This document shows, in pieces, positions 25,863-34,347 of a stretch of DNA of 64,000 bases. Under the pieces are notes generated by a model. The model saw nothing but the letters and a program-made list of their open reading frames with translations, had not been told where the DNA came from and did no database searches. Source of the stretch: Limimaricola variabilis. Its GTDB lineage: Bacteria > Pseudomonadota > Alphaproteobacteria > Rhodobacterales > Rhodobacteraceae. Location of the stretch: positions 248,001 to 312,000 of the forward strand of contig NZ_JACIBX010000002.1 in assembly GCF_014195545.1 (NCBI RefSeq), read 5' to 3'. Each line of letters opens with the position of its first letter. Positions within the stretch are counted from its first letter, which is position 1. The translations under genes were made by a program, and so were the position numbers.

Positions 25863-27711
25863 TGACCACTATGATGTCATCGTCGTCGGCGGCGGGCACG
25901 CCGGTGTAGAAGCCGCGGCGATCGCCGCCCGCATGGGCGCGAAAGTTGCGCTCGTGACCATGAAGCTCTCCACCATCGGCGCGATGTCCTGCAACCCGGC
26001 CATCGGCGGCCTCGGCAAGGGCCACCTCGTTCGCGAGGTCGACGCCCTCGATGGTTTGATGGGCCGGGTCGCCGACGCCGCTGGTATCCAGTTCCGCCTG
26101 CTTAATCGGCGCAAGGGTCCTGCCGTCCAAGGCCCGCGCCTTCAAGCAGACCGCGTGATCTTCCGTGATCGGATGCAGGCCGAGCTCCGATCCGTCAACG
26201 ATCTTGACCTCGTCGAAGGCGAAGTGGCCGACCTCATCGAGGAAGGCGGCCGGATCACCGGGGTCATCCTGGGCGAGGGTCAGAAGCTTTCTGCCCACAG
26301 TGTTATCTTGACCACCGGCACTTTCCTCCGCGGCGTACTGCACTTCGGCGGGGAAACCCGACCCGGCGGCCGGATGGGAGATAATGCGTCGACCCGTCTG
26401 GCGGATCGGATGGACTCCTTCGGCCTGACCATGGGGCGTCTCAAAACCGGTACGCCGGCCCGGCTCGATGGCAAGACGATCGACTGGGAACGACTCGAAA
26501 GCCAGCCAGGCGACGAAGATCCGGTCATGTTGTCGTTCCTGAACACCGCGCCCGAAGCGCGGCAGATCGCGTGTGGCATCACACATACCAATGCTCAGGC
26601 GCATGATATCATTCGCGAGAACCTCTCGCGGTCGGCCATGTATAGCGGAAATATCAGCGGTACTGGCCCGCGATACTGTCCATCGATCGAGGACAAGGTG
26701 GTTCGTTTCGCCGACAAGGAGAGCCACCAGGTCTTCTTGGAGCCCGAAGGGCTGACCACGGACACGGTCTATCCCAACGGTATCTCGACCTCGCTACCGG
26801 TCGAGGTTCAGAACGACTTCATCCGGTCAATGAAGGGCCTCAAGCAAGTCAGGATCGAGCAGCCGGGCTATGCGATCGAATACGACTACGTCGATCCGCG
26901 CGCATTGACCCGTAATCTCGAACTGCGTGATGTGCCTGGACTTTATCTGGCGGGCCAGATCAATGGCACGACCGGATACGAAGAGGCGGCTGCTCAAGGC
27001 TGCGTCGCTGGTCGCGCCGCGGCTGCTGCCGCTCTCGGTTTCGAGGCGCCGGAATTCAGCCGTTCGACCTCCTACATCGGTGTAATGGTCGACGACCTGA
27101 TTACGCGGGGGGTGACCGAGCCTTACCGCATGTTCACCTCTCGCGCCGAATTTCGCCTGTCGCTTCGCGCGGACAACGCCGACCAGCGCTTGACATCGCA
27201 GGGCCGCGAAATTGGCTGTGTCGGTGACGAACGCTGGCAGGCATTCAGCGAGAAGATGGAGCGCCTCGAGGCGGGCCGGATCATGCTTTCGCAGTCTAAA
27301 TACCCGGTTTCGGCTCTGATCGGAGTGGGGGCGAACCTCAATCCTGAAAGACCTGCCAAGACTGGACTCGAAGCTCTTTCTCTCCCGGAAGTCGACTTCT
27401 CGGTTTTGGCGGAACTTGATCCTTCTCTTCAGGAAATCGATCCTCGGGTCGGGGAGCAGATTAAGCGCGAGGCAATCTATAGCGCATATCTTGATCGTCA
27501 GGAGCGAGATGCGCAGACAATCGCGAAAGACGAATCACGCCGCCTCCCTCATGATCTCGACTACGGCACGATCCCCGGCCTGTCGTCGGAACTCCGATTC
27601 AAACTCGAGCGGCACCGTCCGGCTTCGGTTGGGGAGGCAGCACGCATTGAGGGCATGACAGCCGCTGGCCTGCTGCTTCTTATTAATACCAGCCGCCGGA
27701 TCGCAGCCTGA
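25855..27711 (+). CDS. mnmG: tRNA uridine 5-carboxymethylaminomethyl modification enzyme MnmG
   Basis: A FAD enzyme of 618 residues. The proposed GTG start gives MKHDHYDVIVVGGGHAGVEA, with the FAD-binding GGGHAG at residues 12-17. AAGGG sits 9 bases upstream. Many alphaproteobacterial homologs begin MFHVK with ATG in the parS sequence; here that codon is CTG (25846), so the start is ambiguous between GTG and a rare CTG. Further motifs are CNPAIGGLGKGHLVREVDALDG and GQINGTTGYEEAAAQG. It partners MnmE. Codons end in A or T noticeably more often than in most of the window. Confidence 0.94.
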   Translation: MKHDHYDVIVVGGGHAGVEAAAIAARMGAKVALVTMKLSTIGAMSCNPAIGGLGKGHLVREVDALDGLMGRVADAAGIQFRLLNRRKGPAVQGPRLQADRVIFRDRMQAELRSVNDLDLVEGEVADLIEEGGRITGVILGEGQKLSAHSVILTTGTFLRGVLHFGGETRPGGRMGDNASTRLADRMDSFGLTMGRLKTGTPARLDGKTIDWERLESQPGDEDPVMLSFLNTAPEARQIACGITHTNAQAHDIIRENLSRSAMYSGNISGTGPRYCPSIEDKVVRFADKESHQVFLEPEGLTTDTVYPNGISTSLPVEVQNDFIRSMKGLKQVRIEQPGYAIEYDYVDPRALTRNLELRDVPGLYLAGQINGTTGYEEAAAQGCVAGRAAAAAALGFEAPEFSRSTSYIGVMVDDLITRGVTEPYRMFTSRAEFRLSLRADNADQRLTSQGREIGCVGDERWQAFSEKMERLEAGRIMLSQSKYPVSALIGVGANLNPERPAKTGLEALSLPEVDFSVLAELDPSLQEIDPRVGEQIKREAIYSAYLDRQERDAQTIAKDESRRLPHDLDYGTIPGLSSELRFKLERHRPASVGEAARIEGMTAAGLLLLINTSRRIAA

Positions 27712-28334
27712 TGTCTGCTGCCGAATGGGTCGTAGACGGATCGCATGTTTCACGTGAAACAGCTGACCGTCTGCGCACCTATTGCGAGCTCGTTCGAAAG
27801 TGGTCTCCCAAGATTAACTTGGTGTCCCGGCGAGACCTAGACGAGCTCGAAACTCGCCATGTTGCTGACTCTCTGCAACTTTCTGTCTTTCTGAACACAG
27901 AAATCGAAACTTGGGCTGATCTGGGGTCGGGCGGCGGCTTTCCCGGCATCGTTTTGGCGATCTGTGGCCTCGAGAAATCCCCGGTCACACGCTTTCACCT
28001 GGTGGAAAGCGACGCCCGGAAGGCTGCGTTCCTGCGTACGGCCATTCGAGAACTGAAACTCAATGCCCAAGTTCACGACCAGCGCATCGAAAACACCTCG
28101 CCCTTGAAGGCGGAAAGGGTCAGCGCCCGGGCTCTTGCATCGCTGGACAACCTCCTCGACCTCTCCTCGCGCCACCTGACCGCGGGGGGCCTCTGCGTGT
28201 TCCCGAAGGGACAATCCCATGCCGAAGAGATCGAAGCGGCACGACAAAGCTGGAATTTCGACGTCGAGACGCATAGCAGTGCGACCGATCCAAACGCGCG
28301 TATCCTAGTCGTGAGCAACCTCTCCCATGTCTGA
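27711..28334 (+). CDS. rsmG: 16S rRNA (guanine527-N7)-methyltransferase RsmG
   Basis: A protein of 207 residues. The N-terminal RTYCELVRKWSPKINLVS and HVADSLQL are typical, and the SAM-binding loop is ADLGSGGGFPGIVL near residue 70. It methylates G527 of 16S rRNA; loss gives low-level streptomycin resistance in other bacteria. The start shares one base with the mnmG stop (TGATG). A perfect parS palindrome (27746-27761) is embedded in codons 12-17 (HVSRET), so coding and centromere function overlap. Confidence 0.95.
   Translation: MSAAEWVVDGSHVSRETADRLRTYCELVRKWSPKINLVSRRDLDELETRHVADSLQLSVFLNTEIETWADLGSGGGFPGIVLAICGLEKSPVTRFHLVESDARKAAFLRTAIRELKLNAQVHDQRIENTSPLKAERVSARALASLDNLLDLSSRHLTAGGLCVFPKGQSHAEEIEAARQSWNFDVETHSSATDPNARILVVSNLSHV
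27746..27761. other. parS centromere site 2
   Basis: This is a second perfect TGTTTCACGTGAAACA palindrome, identical to site 1 and 1.9 kb away, inside the start of rsmG and 0.6 kb from parA. Confidence 0.95.
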
Positions 28335-29109
28335 GACCTGCCGCATCATCGCTCTCGCCAATCAGAAGGGCGGGGTGGGCAAGACCACGACGGCGATCAA
28401 TCTCGGCGCTGCCCTTGCAAGCAAGGGCAAAAGGGTCCTGCTGGTGGACATGGATCCGCAGGGCAACGCCTCGACCGGACTCGGCCTCGCATCCGGACAG
28501 CGCCGCTCTTCGACCTATGACCTCTTGATCGGCTCGGATCCGGCGAGCGAGGGTATCCATCTCACCGGCGTCGAAGGCCTGGACATCATTCCTGCGACGA
28601 CCGATCTCAGCTCGGCGGATGTCGAGCTCATGTCGACGAACGGCCGCAGCCGCGTCCTCAAGCGCCGACTCGAAGAGCTGCTCGCAGACAGGGGGGATTA
28701 CGACTACCTCCTGATCGATTGTCCGCCCGCGCTCAACCTGTTGACCATCAACGCCATGGTCGCGGCCGGATCGCTTCTGGTGCCACTGCAGAGCGAGTTC
28801 TTCGCGCTCGAAGGCCTGTCGCAGTTGATGCTGACCCTTCGGGAAGTGCGCGGCTCCGCCAATGGCGATCTCCGCATCGAGGGGATCGTCCTGACCATGT
28901 ATGACCGTCGCAACAATCTCTCCCAGCAGGTCGAGGCCGATGCGCGCCAGACGCTGGGCGAACTGGTGTTCAAGACGGTGATCCCGCGCAACGTCCGCCT
29001 CAGCGAAGCCCCCTCGCATGCCATGCCGGTGATCGAATACGATCCGACCTGTGCCGGGGCCCGGGCCTATCTGGATCTGGCCGACGAAGTTATCGAGCGA
29101 GAGAAATGA
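28327..29109 (+). CDS. parA: Chromosome partitioning ATPase ParA
   Basis: A protein of 260 residues with the deviant Walker A KGGVGKTT at residues 14-21, the DMDPQGNASTGLG motif and DYLLIDCPPALNLLTINA. It has the short Soj-type form with no N-terminal DNA-binding domain, as usual for chromosomal ParA. ParA gradients pull ParB-parS complexes apart after origin duplication. It overlaps rsmG by 8 bases and ends just before parB. Confidence 0.96.
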   Translation: MSETCRIIALANQKGGVGKTTTAINLGAALASKGKRVLLVDMDPQGNASTGLGLASGQRRSSTYDLLIGSDPASEGIHLTGVEGLDIIPATTDLSSADVELMSTNGRSRVLKRRLEELLADRGDYDYLLIDCPPALNLLTINAMVAAGSLLVPLQSEFFALEGLSQLMLTLREVRGSANGDLRIEGIVLTMYDRRNNLSQQVEADARQTLGELVFKTVIPRNVRLSEAPSHAMPVIEYDPTCAGARAYLDLADEVIEREK

Positions 29110-29117
29110 GGGTGCCC

Positions 29118-29999
29118 ATGGCGGAAAAGCAGAAATCTCGCGGTCTGGGACGTGGCTTGTCCGCTCTCATGGCCGATGTCAGCCAGGATCAAACGACGGC
29201 AGAGCAGGCGAGGCGCCCAGACATGATGGTTCCGATCGAAAAGATCCGTCCCAATCCGGATCAGCCCCGACGCCATTTCGACGACACGGCACTCGAAGAG
29301 CTTGCAGCGTCGATCCGCGAGAAGGGTGTCATCCAGCCCTTGATCGTGCGCCGCGACCCTTCCCGAGAAGGGCATTTCGAAATCGTCGCTGGTGAACGCC
29401 GTTGGCGCGCCTCGCAGATCGCAAAGCTGCACGAGCTGCCCGTGCTCATCCGCGAATATAGCGACACCGAAGTCCTCGAAGTCGCGATCATCGAGAACAT
29501 CCAGCGCGCCGATCTGAACGCGATTGACGAGGCGGCCGGCTACAAGCAGCTGATGGATCGTTTCGGCCACACCCAGGAGCAGCTGGCGAGCGCTCTCGGC
29601 AAGAGCCGCAGCCATATCGCGAACCTGATGCGGCTCCTGTCGCTGCCCGAAGACGTGCAGGAAATGCTGACCGCCGGTCAACTCACCGCCGGGCACGCCC
29701 GCACTCTCGTCGGCAATGAGCAAGCGTCGAGCCTTGCGCGGCAGATCATGCTCAAGGGCATGTCGGTTCGCGACGCCGAGGCGCTGGTGCGCAAGCCCGG
29801 CAAGACGCCGAATGCCAAGGCGCCGCGTAAATCCGGCAAGGATGCGGACACGTTGCAGATCGAAAGCGAGCTTTCCGCGACGCTCAAGATGCCCGTGAGC
29901 ATCGATCATGACGCACAGGGCGAAAGCGGTCGCGTGACCCTGCGCTACCGCGATCTCGAACAGCTCGACGATTTGCTGCGGTTGTTGTCCGGCAACTGA
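29118..29999 (+). CDS. parB: Chromosome partitioning protein ParB
   Basis: The ATG at 29118 gives 293 residues beginning MAEKQKSRGLGRGLSALMAD, the usual ParB N-terminus with GLGRGL. An in-frame ATG at 29106 overlaps the parA stop. The CTPase/ParB core has NPDQPRRHFDD and GERRWRAS; the helix-turn-helix has RFGHTQEQLASALGKSRSHI; a short dimerisation domain closes the protein. ParB loads at parS and slides as a CTP-dependent clamp. The convergent hemW stop is only three bases away. Confidence 0.96.
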   Translation: MAEKQKSRGLGRGLSALMADVSQDQTTAEQARRPDMMVPIEKIRPNPDQPRRHFDDTALEELAASIREKGVIQPLIVRRDPSREGHFEIVAGERRWRASQIAKLHELPVLIREYSDTEVLEVAIIENIQRADLNAIDEAAGYKQLMDRFGHTQEQLASALGKSRSHIANLMRLLSLPEDVQEMLTAGQLTAGHARTLVGNEQASSLARQIMLKGMSVRDAEALVRKPGKTPNAKAPRKSGKDADTLQIESELSATLKMPVSIDHDAQGESGRVTLRYRDLEQLDDLLRLLSGN

Positions 30000-30002
30000 A
30001 GC

Positions 30003-31166
30003 TCAGGCGAGAAGTTCGCGCAGCACTGCATTCAAAATCGGACGACCGGTCGCCGTAGCGATCAGCCGGTCGTCGCTCCGCTCGAGAAAGCCGAGACGCT
30101 CCATCTCGACCACCCGGCGTTCGAACTCGCCCGGGTCAGGGGCAAGGTGGAAGGGCAGGGCGATCCCCTCCGCCAGCCGCAATCCCATCATCACCCGTTC
30201 CTCGAACGCCTCGACAGAATTCAGCGCCTCGCGCGGCAGTTCACCGGGCTTGCCACTCTCGACCTCGGCGAGCCAGGCGCCGGGCGCCTTCGGGGCCTCG
30301 GTCGCCCATCTGTGGTCAGCCGACCCGAGCCGCCCATGCGCGCCGGGACCGATGCCCGCCCAATCTCCGGACCGCCAATAGACGAGGTTGTGCCGGCTTT
30401 CGGCACCCGGGACCGCATGGTTGGAAACCTCATAGGCCGGAAGACCGGCCTCGGCGGTGATCGCCTGCGTAATCTCGTACATCTCGGCAGCACGATCTTC
30501 GTCCGGAAGCCCACGCAAACCACCGCGTGCCAGCCGATCCCCAAAGGCGGTGCCGTCTTCGACCGTGAGTTGGTAGAGTGACAGGTGGTCCGCACAGAGC
30601 TCCATCGCGCGGCGCAGCTCCTGCTCCCATTGCTGCGGGGTCTGATCCTGACGTGCATAGATCAGATCGAAGCTCACCCGGTCGAACGCCGCACGCGCCA
30701 CATCGAAGGCGCGGAGCCCCTCGGCCACGTCGTGCAATCGACCCAGCCGCTTCAGATCGCCATCGTTGAGTGCCTGCATCCCCATCGAGACCCGGTTCAC
30801 CCCCGCGGCCCGGTAGCCGGCAAAGCGGTCGGCCTCGATCGAGGTCGGGTTCGCCTCAAGCGTCACCTCGATATCGTTACGCAGGCGCCAGCGCCGACCG
30901 ATACGGTCGAGAATGGCCGCGACGATCTTCGGCTCCATCAGGCTCGGCGTGCCGCCCCCGAAAAAGATCGAACCGAGAATGCGATCGCCGGTCTCTTCCG
31001 CCAGTCGGTCGATCTCACGCAGGAAGGCCTCGCCCCAGCGATCCTGATCGATCCGTGCGGCTACATGGCTGTTGAAATCGCAATAGGGGCACTTGGCCTG
31101 GCAAAACGGCCAATGCAGGTAGAGGCCGAAGCCTCCACGCTGCCAGTTTTCGACACTATCGTCCAA
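30003..31166 (-). CDS. hemW: Heme chaperone HemW (HemN-like radical SAM protein)
   Basis: A protein of 387 residues. The radical SAM cluster motif C-x3-C-x2-C is FCQAKCPYCDF (Cys22, Cys26, Cys29), followed by FFGGGTPSLMEP. The length and the absence of an N-terminal extension fit HemW rather than the true anaerobic coproporphyrinogen oxidase HemN (about 450 residues). HemW binds heme and delivers it to target proteins. It is last in the rph-rdgB-hemW operon and overlaps rdgB by 11 bases, an order widely conserved in alphaproteobacteria. Confidence 0.9.
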   Translation of the reverse strand: MDDSVENWQRGGFGLYLHWPFCQAKCPYCDFNSHVAARIDQDRWGEAFLREIDRLAEETGDRILGSIFFGGGTPSLMEPKIVAAILDRIGRRWRLRNDIEVTLEANPTSIEADRFAGYRAAGVNRVSMGMQALNDGDLKRLGRLHDVAEGLRAFDVARAAFDRVSFDLIYARQDQTPQQWEQELRRAMELCADHLSLYQLTVEDGTAFGDRLARGGLRGLPDEDRAAEMYEITQAITAEAGLPAYEVSNHAVPGAESRHNLVYWRSGDWAGIGPGAHGRLGSADHRWATEAPKAPGAWLAEVESGKPGELPREALNSVEAFEERVMMGLRLAEGIALPFHLAPDPGEFERRVVEMERLGFLERSDDRLIATATGRPILNAVLRELLA

Positions 31167-31764
31167 GACAGAGCCGTAGTTTCTCGACGGCGCGGGCGCG
31201 ATGGCTCAGGCCGTTCTTGGTTTCGGGATCCATCTCCGCAAAGGTCTGCTCGTGTCCTTCGGGGACGAAGATCGGGTCATAGCCATGGCCTTTCTTGCCG
31301 CGCATCGGCCAGACCAGATGGCCTTCTACATGACCGTCGAACACCTCTTCATGCCCGTCCGGCCATGCAAGGACGAGGGTGCAGCGGAACCGAGCGCCAT
31401 GCGGGGCCGGCTTGCCGGACTCCTGCAACTCGCGCTGCACGCGCTCCATGGCGATATCGAAATCGCGGCCCGATCCGGTCTCGGCCCAGTCCGCCGTATG
31501 CACGCCGGGGCGACCGTCGAGGTCGTGGACCTCGAGCCCGCTGTCATCCGCCAACGCGGGCAGACCCGTCGCCGCCACGGCGGCCCGCGCCTTGATCCGC
31601 GCGTTGCCGACGAAGGTGTCCTCCGTTTCTTCAGGCTCCGGCAGGCCGTGATCGCCATTGCCCGTCACCGTCACGCCATAGGGCGTCAGCAGGGCCCGGA
31701 ATTCCTCGAGCTTGCCCGCGTTGTGCGTGGCGATCACCAGATAGGTCTCGGTAAAGCGCCGCAT
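31156..31764 (-). CDS. rdgB: XTP/dITP diphosphatase RdgB
   Basis: A protein of 202 residues with the Ham1 signature LVIATHNAGKLEEFRALL near residue 10, ALADDSGLEVHDLDGRPGVHTA and GYDPIFVPEGHEQTFAEM. It removes deaminated purine nucleotides (ITP, XTP, dITP) before they enter DNA or RNA. The start shares one base with the rph stop (TGATG), implying coupled translation. Confidence 0.95.
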   Translation of the reverse strand: MRRFTETYLVIATHNAGKLEEFRALLTPYGVTVTGNGDHGLPEPEETEDTFVGNARIKARAAVAATGLPALADDSGLEVHDLDGRPGVHTADWAETGSGRDFDIAMERVQRELQESGKPAPHGARFRCTLVLAWPDGHEEVFDGHVEGHLVWPMRGKKGHGYDPIFVPEGHEQTFAEMDPETKNGLSHRARAVEKLRLCLGR

Positions 31765-32471
31765 CAGCTCGTGGCCTCCAGCTGCGCCCGCGCCAGTGCC
31801 GCGCAGCCCAGCTCCGCCAGTTCGATCAACTGCGTCATCTGCGCGCGAGAGAAGGTCGACCCCTCCGCGGACATCTGCACTTCGATCATCTGATCGCCCA
31901 TCATCACGAAGTTGCCATCTACGCCAGCCTCGCTGTCCTCGGGATAGTCGAGGTCGAGCACGGGCTGACCGGCATAGAGACCGCAGCTCACCGCCGAGAC
32001 AGGGGCGCCCAGCGGGTCGGTCTTGACCAGTCCTGCCTTCATCAGTTTCTGGATTGCCAGCTTCATCGCCACCCAGCCGCCGGTGATCGAGGCGCAGCGC
32101 GTGCCGCCATCGGCCTGGATCACGTCGCAGTCGATGGTGATCTGACGCTCGCCCAAGGCGTGGAAATCGACACCGGCACGCAGCGAACGGCCGATCAGCC
32201 GCTGGATCTCCTGCGTGCGTCCGGACTGCTTGTCCTTGGCCTCGCGGCGCATCCGGCTGTTGGTGGCGCGCGGCAGCATGCCGTATTCCGCCGTCACCCA
32301 GCCCTGGCCGGAGTTGCGCCGGAAGGGCGGCACCCGCTCCTCGACCGTGGCGGTGCAGATCACATGGGTGTCACCCATGCGGATCAGGCAGGAGCCTTCG
32401 GCATGGCGGTTGAAACCCGTCTCGATCTCGATCGGGCGCAGCGCGTCGGGGGTCCGGCCGGAGGGGCGCAT
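31764..32471 (-). CDS. rph: Ribonuclease PH
   Basis: The ATG at 32471 gives 235 residues and the standard start [21 protein letters not shown] lies about 7 bases before it. An upstream in-frame ATG (32504) would add 11 unconserved residues. Motifs include [42 protein letters not shown] and [12 protein letters not shown]. RNase PH trims tRNA 3' ends by phosphorolysis. The gene diverges from hrcA, an arrangement (hrcA | rph-rdgB-hemW) common in alphaproteobacteria. Confidence 0.95.
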   Translation of the reverse strand: MRPSGRTPDALRPIEIETGFNRHAEGSCLIRMGDTHVICTATVEERVPPFRRNSGQGWVTAEYGMLPRATNSRMRREAKDKQSGRTQEIQRLIGRSLRAGVDFHALGERQITIDCDVIQADGGTRCASITGGWVAMKLAIQKLMKAGLVKTDPLGAPVSAVSCGLYAGQPVLDLDYPEDSEAGVDGNFVMMGDQMIEVQMSAEGSTFSRAQMTQLIELAELGCAALARAQLEATS

Positions 32472-32542
32472 GTTGTCATCCTTTGCTGTGTCGGGCTTGC
32501 GCATACGCCTCTATGCCCTCAAATCCAAGGCCGGGCCCCGCA

Positions 32543-32571
32543 TTGACCTCCTGGTGGACCCCCCGCTAATG
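32543..32571 (+). promoter_or_regulatory. Possible sigma-70-type promoter of hrcA-grpE
   Basis: TTGACC at 32543-32548 and CTAATG at 32566-32571 are 17 bases apart and 32 bases before the hrcA ATG. The -35 is good and the -10 is moderate. No CIRCE element is visible near it. Confidence 0.4.
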
Positions 32572-32603
32572 TGCCCTGCCTTTCGCCGAGGACAGCGACC
32601 GCG

Positions 32604-33668
32604 ATGTCAGACAGATCGCCACGTATCGAAGACATGAACGACCGTTCCCGCGAGGTGTTTCGCCGCGTGGTGGAAGGGTATCTCGAAACCGGCGCCCCCG
32701 TCGGTTCTCGGACGCTGACTCGTCACATGAGCGAGAAGGTCTCGGCCGCGACGATCCGCAACACGATGCAGGATCTCGAGCATATGGGCCTGCTCGGCAG
32801 CCCCCATGTCAGCGCCGGCCGAATCCCGACCCAGAGCGGGCTGAGGATGTTCGTCGACGGCCTGCTCGAGGTTGGCGATCTCGACGGCGAGGACCGCCGT
32901 CGCATCGATCAGTCGATGGCCGAGGCCGACGGCGACGTGGCGACGCTGCTCGACCGCGTCGGGCACGCGCTTTCCGGTCTGACCCATGGCGCTTCGCTGG
33001 TGCTGACGCCCAAGCACGAGGCGCCGATCCGGCATGTGGAGTTCGTCTCGCTCTCGCCCGAACGGGCGCTGGTGGTGCTGGTCTTTGCCGACGGCCATGT
33101 CGAGAACCGCATCTTCACCCCGCCGGCCGGGCAGACCCCGTCCTCGATGCGCGAGGCGGCGAACTTCCTCAACGCGATCGCCGGCGGTCACACGCTGCGC
33201 GAACTGGCCGGCGTGATCTCGCGCGAGATCGCCGCCCGACGGCAGGAGATCGACCGGCTGGCAGCCGACCTCGTCGAATCCGGCCTCGCGACCTGGGTCG
33301 ACCCGGGCGAGCAGGGCGAGCGGTTGATCGTACGCGGCCGGGGCAATCTGCTGGGAGGGGACGCCGCCGAGGCCGATCTCGAACGCATCCGGTCCCTGTT
33401 CGACGATCTCGAGCGCAAGCGCGACATCGCGCAGTTCCTCGACCTCGCCGAGGAGGGCGACGGGGTGCGGATATTCATCGGCTCCGAGAACAAGCTTTTC
33501 TCACTTTCGGGTTCCTCTCTGGTCGTTTCTCCTTATATGAACGCCGACCGTAAGATCATCGGCGCGGTGGGGGTGATCGGGCCCACGCGGCTCAATTACG
33601 GGCGCATCGTGCCCATCGTGGACTACACAGCACAGCTGGTCGGGCGTCTCGTCTCCGACCGCTCCTGA
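32604..33668 (+). CDS. hrcA: Heat-inducible transcription repressor HrcA
   Basis: A protein of 354 residues. The winged-helix DNA-binding domain has REVFRRVVEGYLETGAPVGS and KVSAATIRNTMQDLEHMGLL (residues about 15-65), followed by AGRIPTQSGLRMFVDGLL. The C-terminal GAF-like domain ends GVIGPTRLNYGRIVPIVDYTA. HrcA binds CIRCE operators, typically before groESL, with help from GroEL. The start at 32604 is chosen from the family N-terminus. grpE follows after 14 bases with its own AAGGGAAAG site. Confidence 0.95.
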   Translation: MSDRSPRIEDMNDRSREVFRRVVEGYLETGAPVGSRTLTRHMSEKVSAATIRNTMQDLEHMGLLGSPHVSAGRIPTQSGLRMFVDGLLEVGDLDGEDRRRIDQSMAEADGDVATLLDRVGHALSGLTHGASLVLTPKHEAPIRHVEFVSLSPERALVVLVFADGHVENRIFTPPAGQTPSSMREAANFLNAIAGGHTLRELAGVISREIAARRQEIDRLAADLVESGLATWVDPGEQGERLIVRGRGNLLGGDAAEADLERIRSLFDDLERKRDIAQFLDLAEEGDGVRIFIGSENKLFSLSGSSLVVSPYMNADRKIIGAVGVIGPTRLNYGRIVPIVDYTAQLVGRLVSDRS

Positions 33669-33682
33669 AGGGAAAGAAGCAC

Positions 33683-34258
33683 ATGGCAGAACAGGACGAA
33701 CCGCGCAGCCTCGACGAGCTGGCCGCAGAGGTCGACGAGAACGGCGAAGCGCCTTCCGAGAAGACCAGCGCCGAGGCCGCCGAGGGCTCGGACGACCTCG
33801 AGATTCTCAAGCGCGAACGCGACGAGATTCGCGATCGGTTCATCCGGGCGCTGGCCGATGCCGAGAACACGCGCAAGCGGGCCGAACGCGACCGCCGCGA
33901 GGCCGAGAATTACGGCGGCTCCAAGCTGGCTCGCGATCTTCTCCCGGTGCATGACAACCTGCGCCGCGCGCTCGACGCGATCGCCGAGGACCAGCGCGAG
34001 GCGCAAAAGGCGCTGATCGAGGGAATCGAGCTGACAATGCGTGAGCTTCTGAGCGTCTTCAAGAAGCACGGCATCCACCCGATCGACCCGAAGGTCGGCG
34101 ACAAGTTCGACCCGCAGATGCACCAGGCGATGTTCGAAGCGCCGGTGCCCGGCACCAAGGCGGGCGAGATCATCCAGGTCGCGGCGCAGGGCTTCATGCT
34201 GCACGACCGCCTGCTGCGCCCGGCGCAGGTCGGTGTGTCCTCGATGAAGGAAGGCTGA
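33683..34258 (+). CDS. grpE: Nucleotide exchange factor GrpE
   Basis: A protein of 191 residues. An acidic N-terminus and a long coiled coil (about residues 35-80, DDLEILKRERDEIRDRFIRA) lead to the beta domain with HGIHPIDPKVGDKFDPQMHQAMFE and GFMLHDRLLRPAQVGVS. GrpE releases ADP from DnaK. It forms an operon with hrcA and is followed by a strong terminator. Confidence 0.96.
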   Translation: MAEQDEPRSLDELAAEVDENGEAPSEKTSAEAAEGSDDLEILKRERDEIRDRFIRALADAENTRKRAERDRREAENYGGSKLARDLLPVHDNLRRALDAIAEDQREAQKALIEGIELTMRELLSVFKKHGIHPIDPKVGDKFDPQMHQAMFEAPVPGTKAGEIIQVAAQGFMLHDRLLRPAQVGVSSMKEG

Positions 34259-34295
34259 GGCCGACCGATCCGGACCTCCATCCAATTCGAAACGG

Positions 34296-34326
34296 AAAGG
34301 CGCGGCCACCGGGGCCGCGCCTTTTT
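34296..34326. terminator. Rho-independent terminator between grpE and mutS
   Basis: AAAGGCGCGGCC (34296-34307) pairs with GGCCGCGCCTTT (34313-34324) over a 5-base loop, with T runs on the plus strand and A runs on the left, so it can act for both convergent genes. Confidence 0.92.
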
Positions 34327-34347
34327 CATGTCAACAGTTCGGCTGGC

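Noticed and set aside
32472-32603. CIRCE operator (TTAGCACTC-N9-GAGTGCTAA) at hrcA
   Set aside because: No such inverted repeat was found in the hrcA-rph gap; HrcA probably acts elsewhere, for example at groESL.
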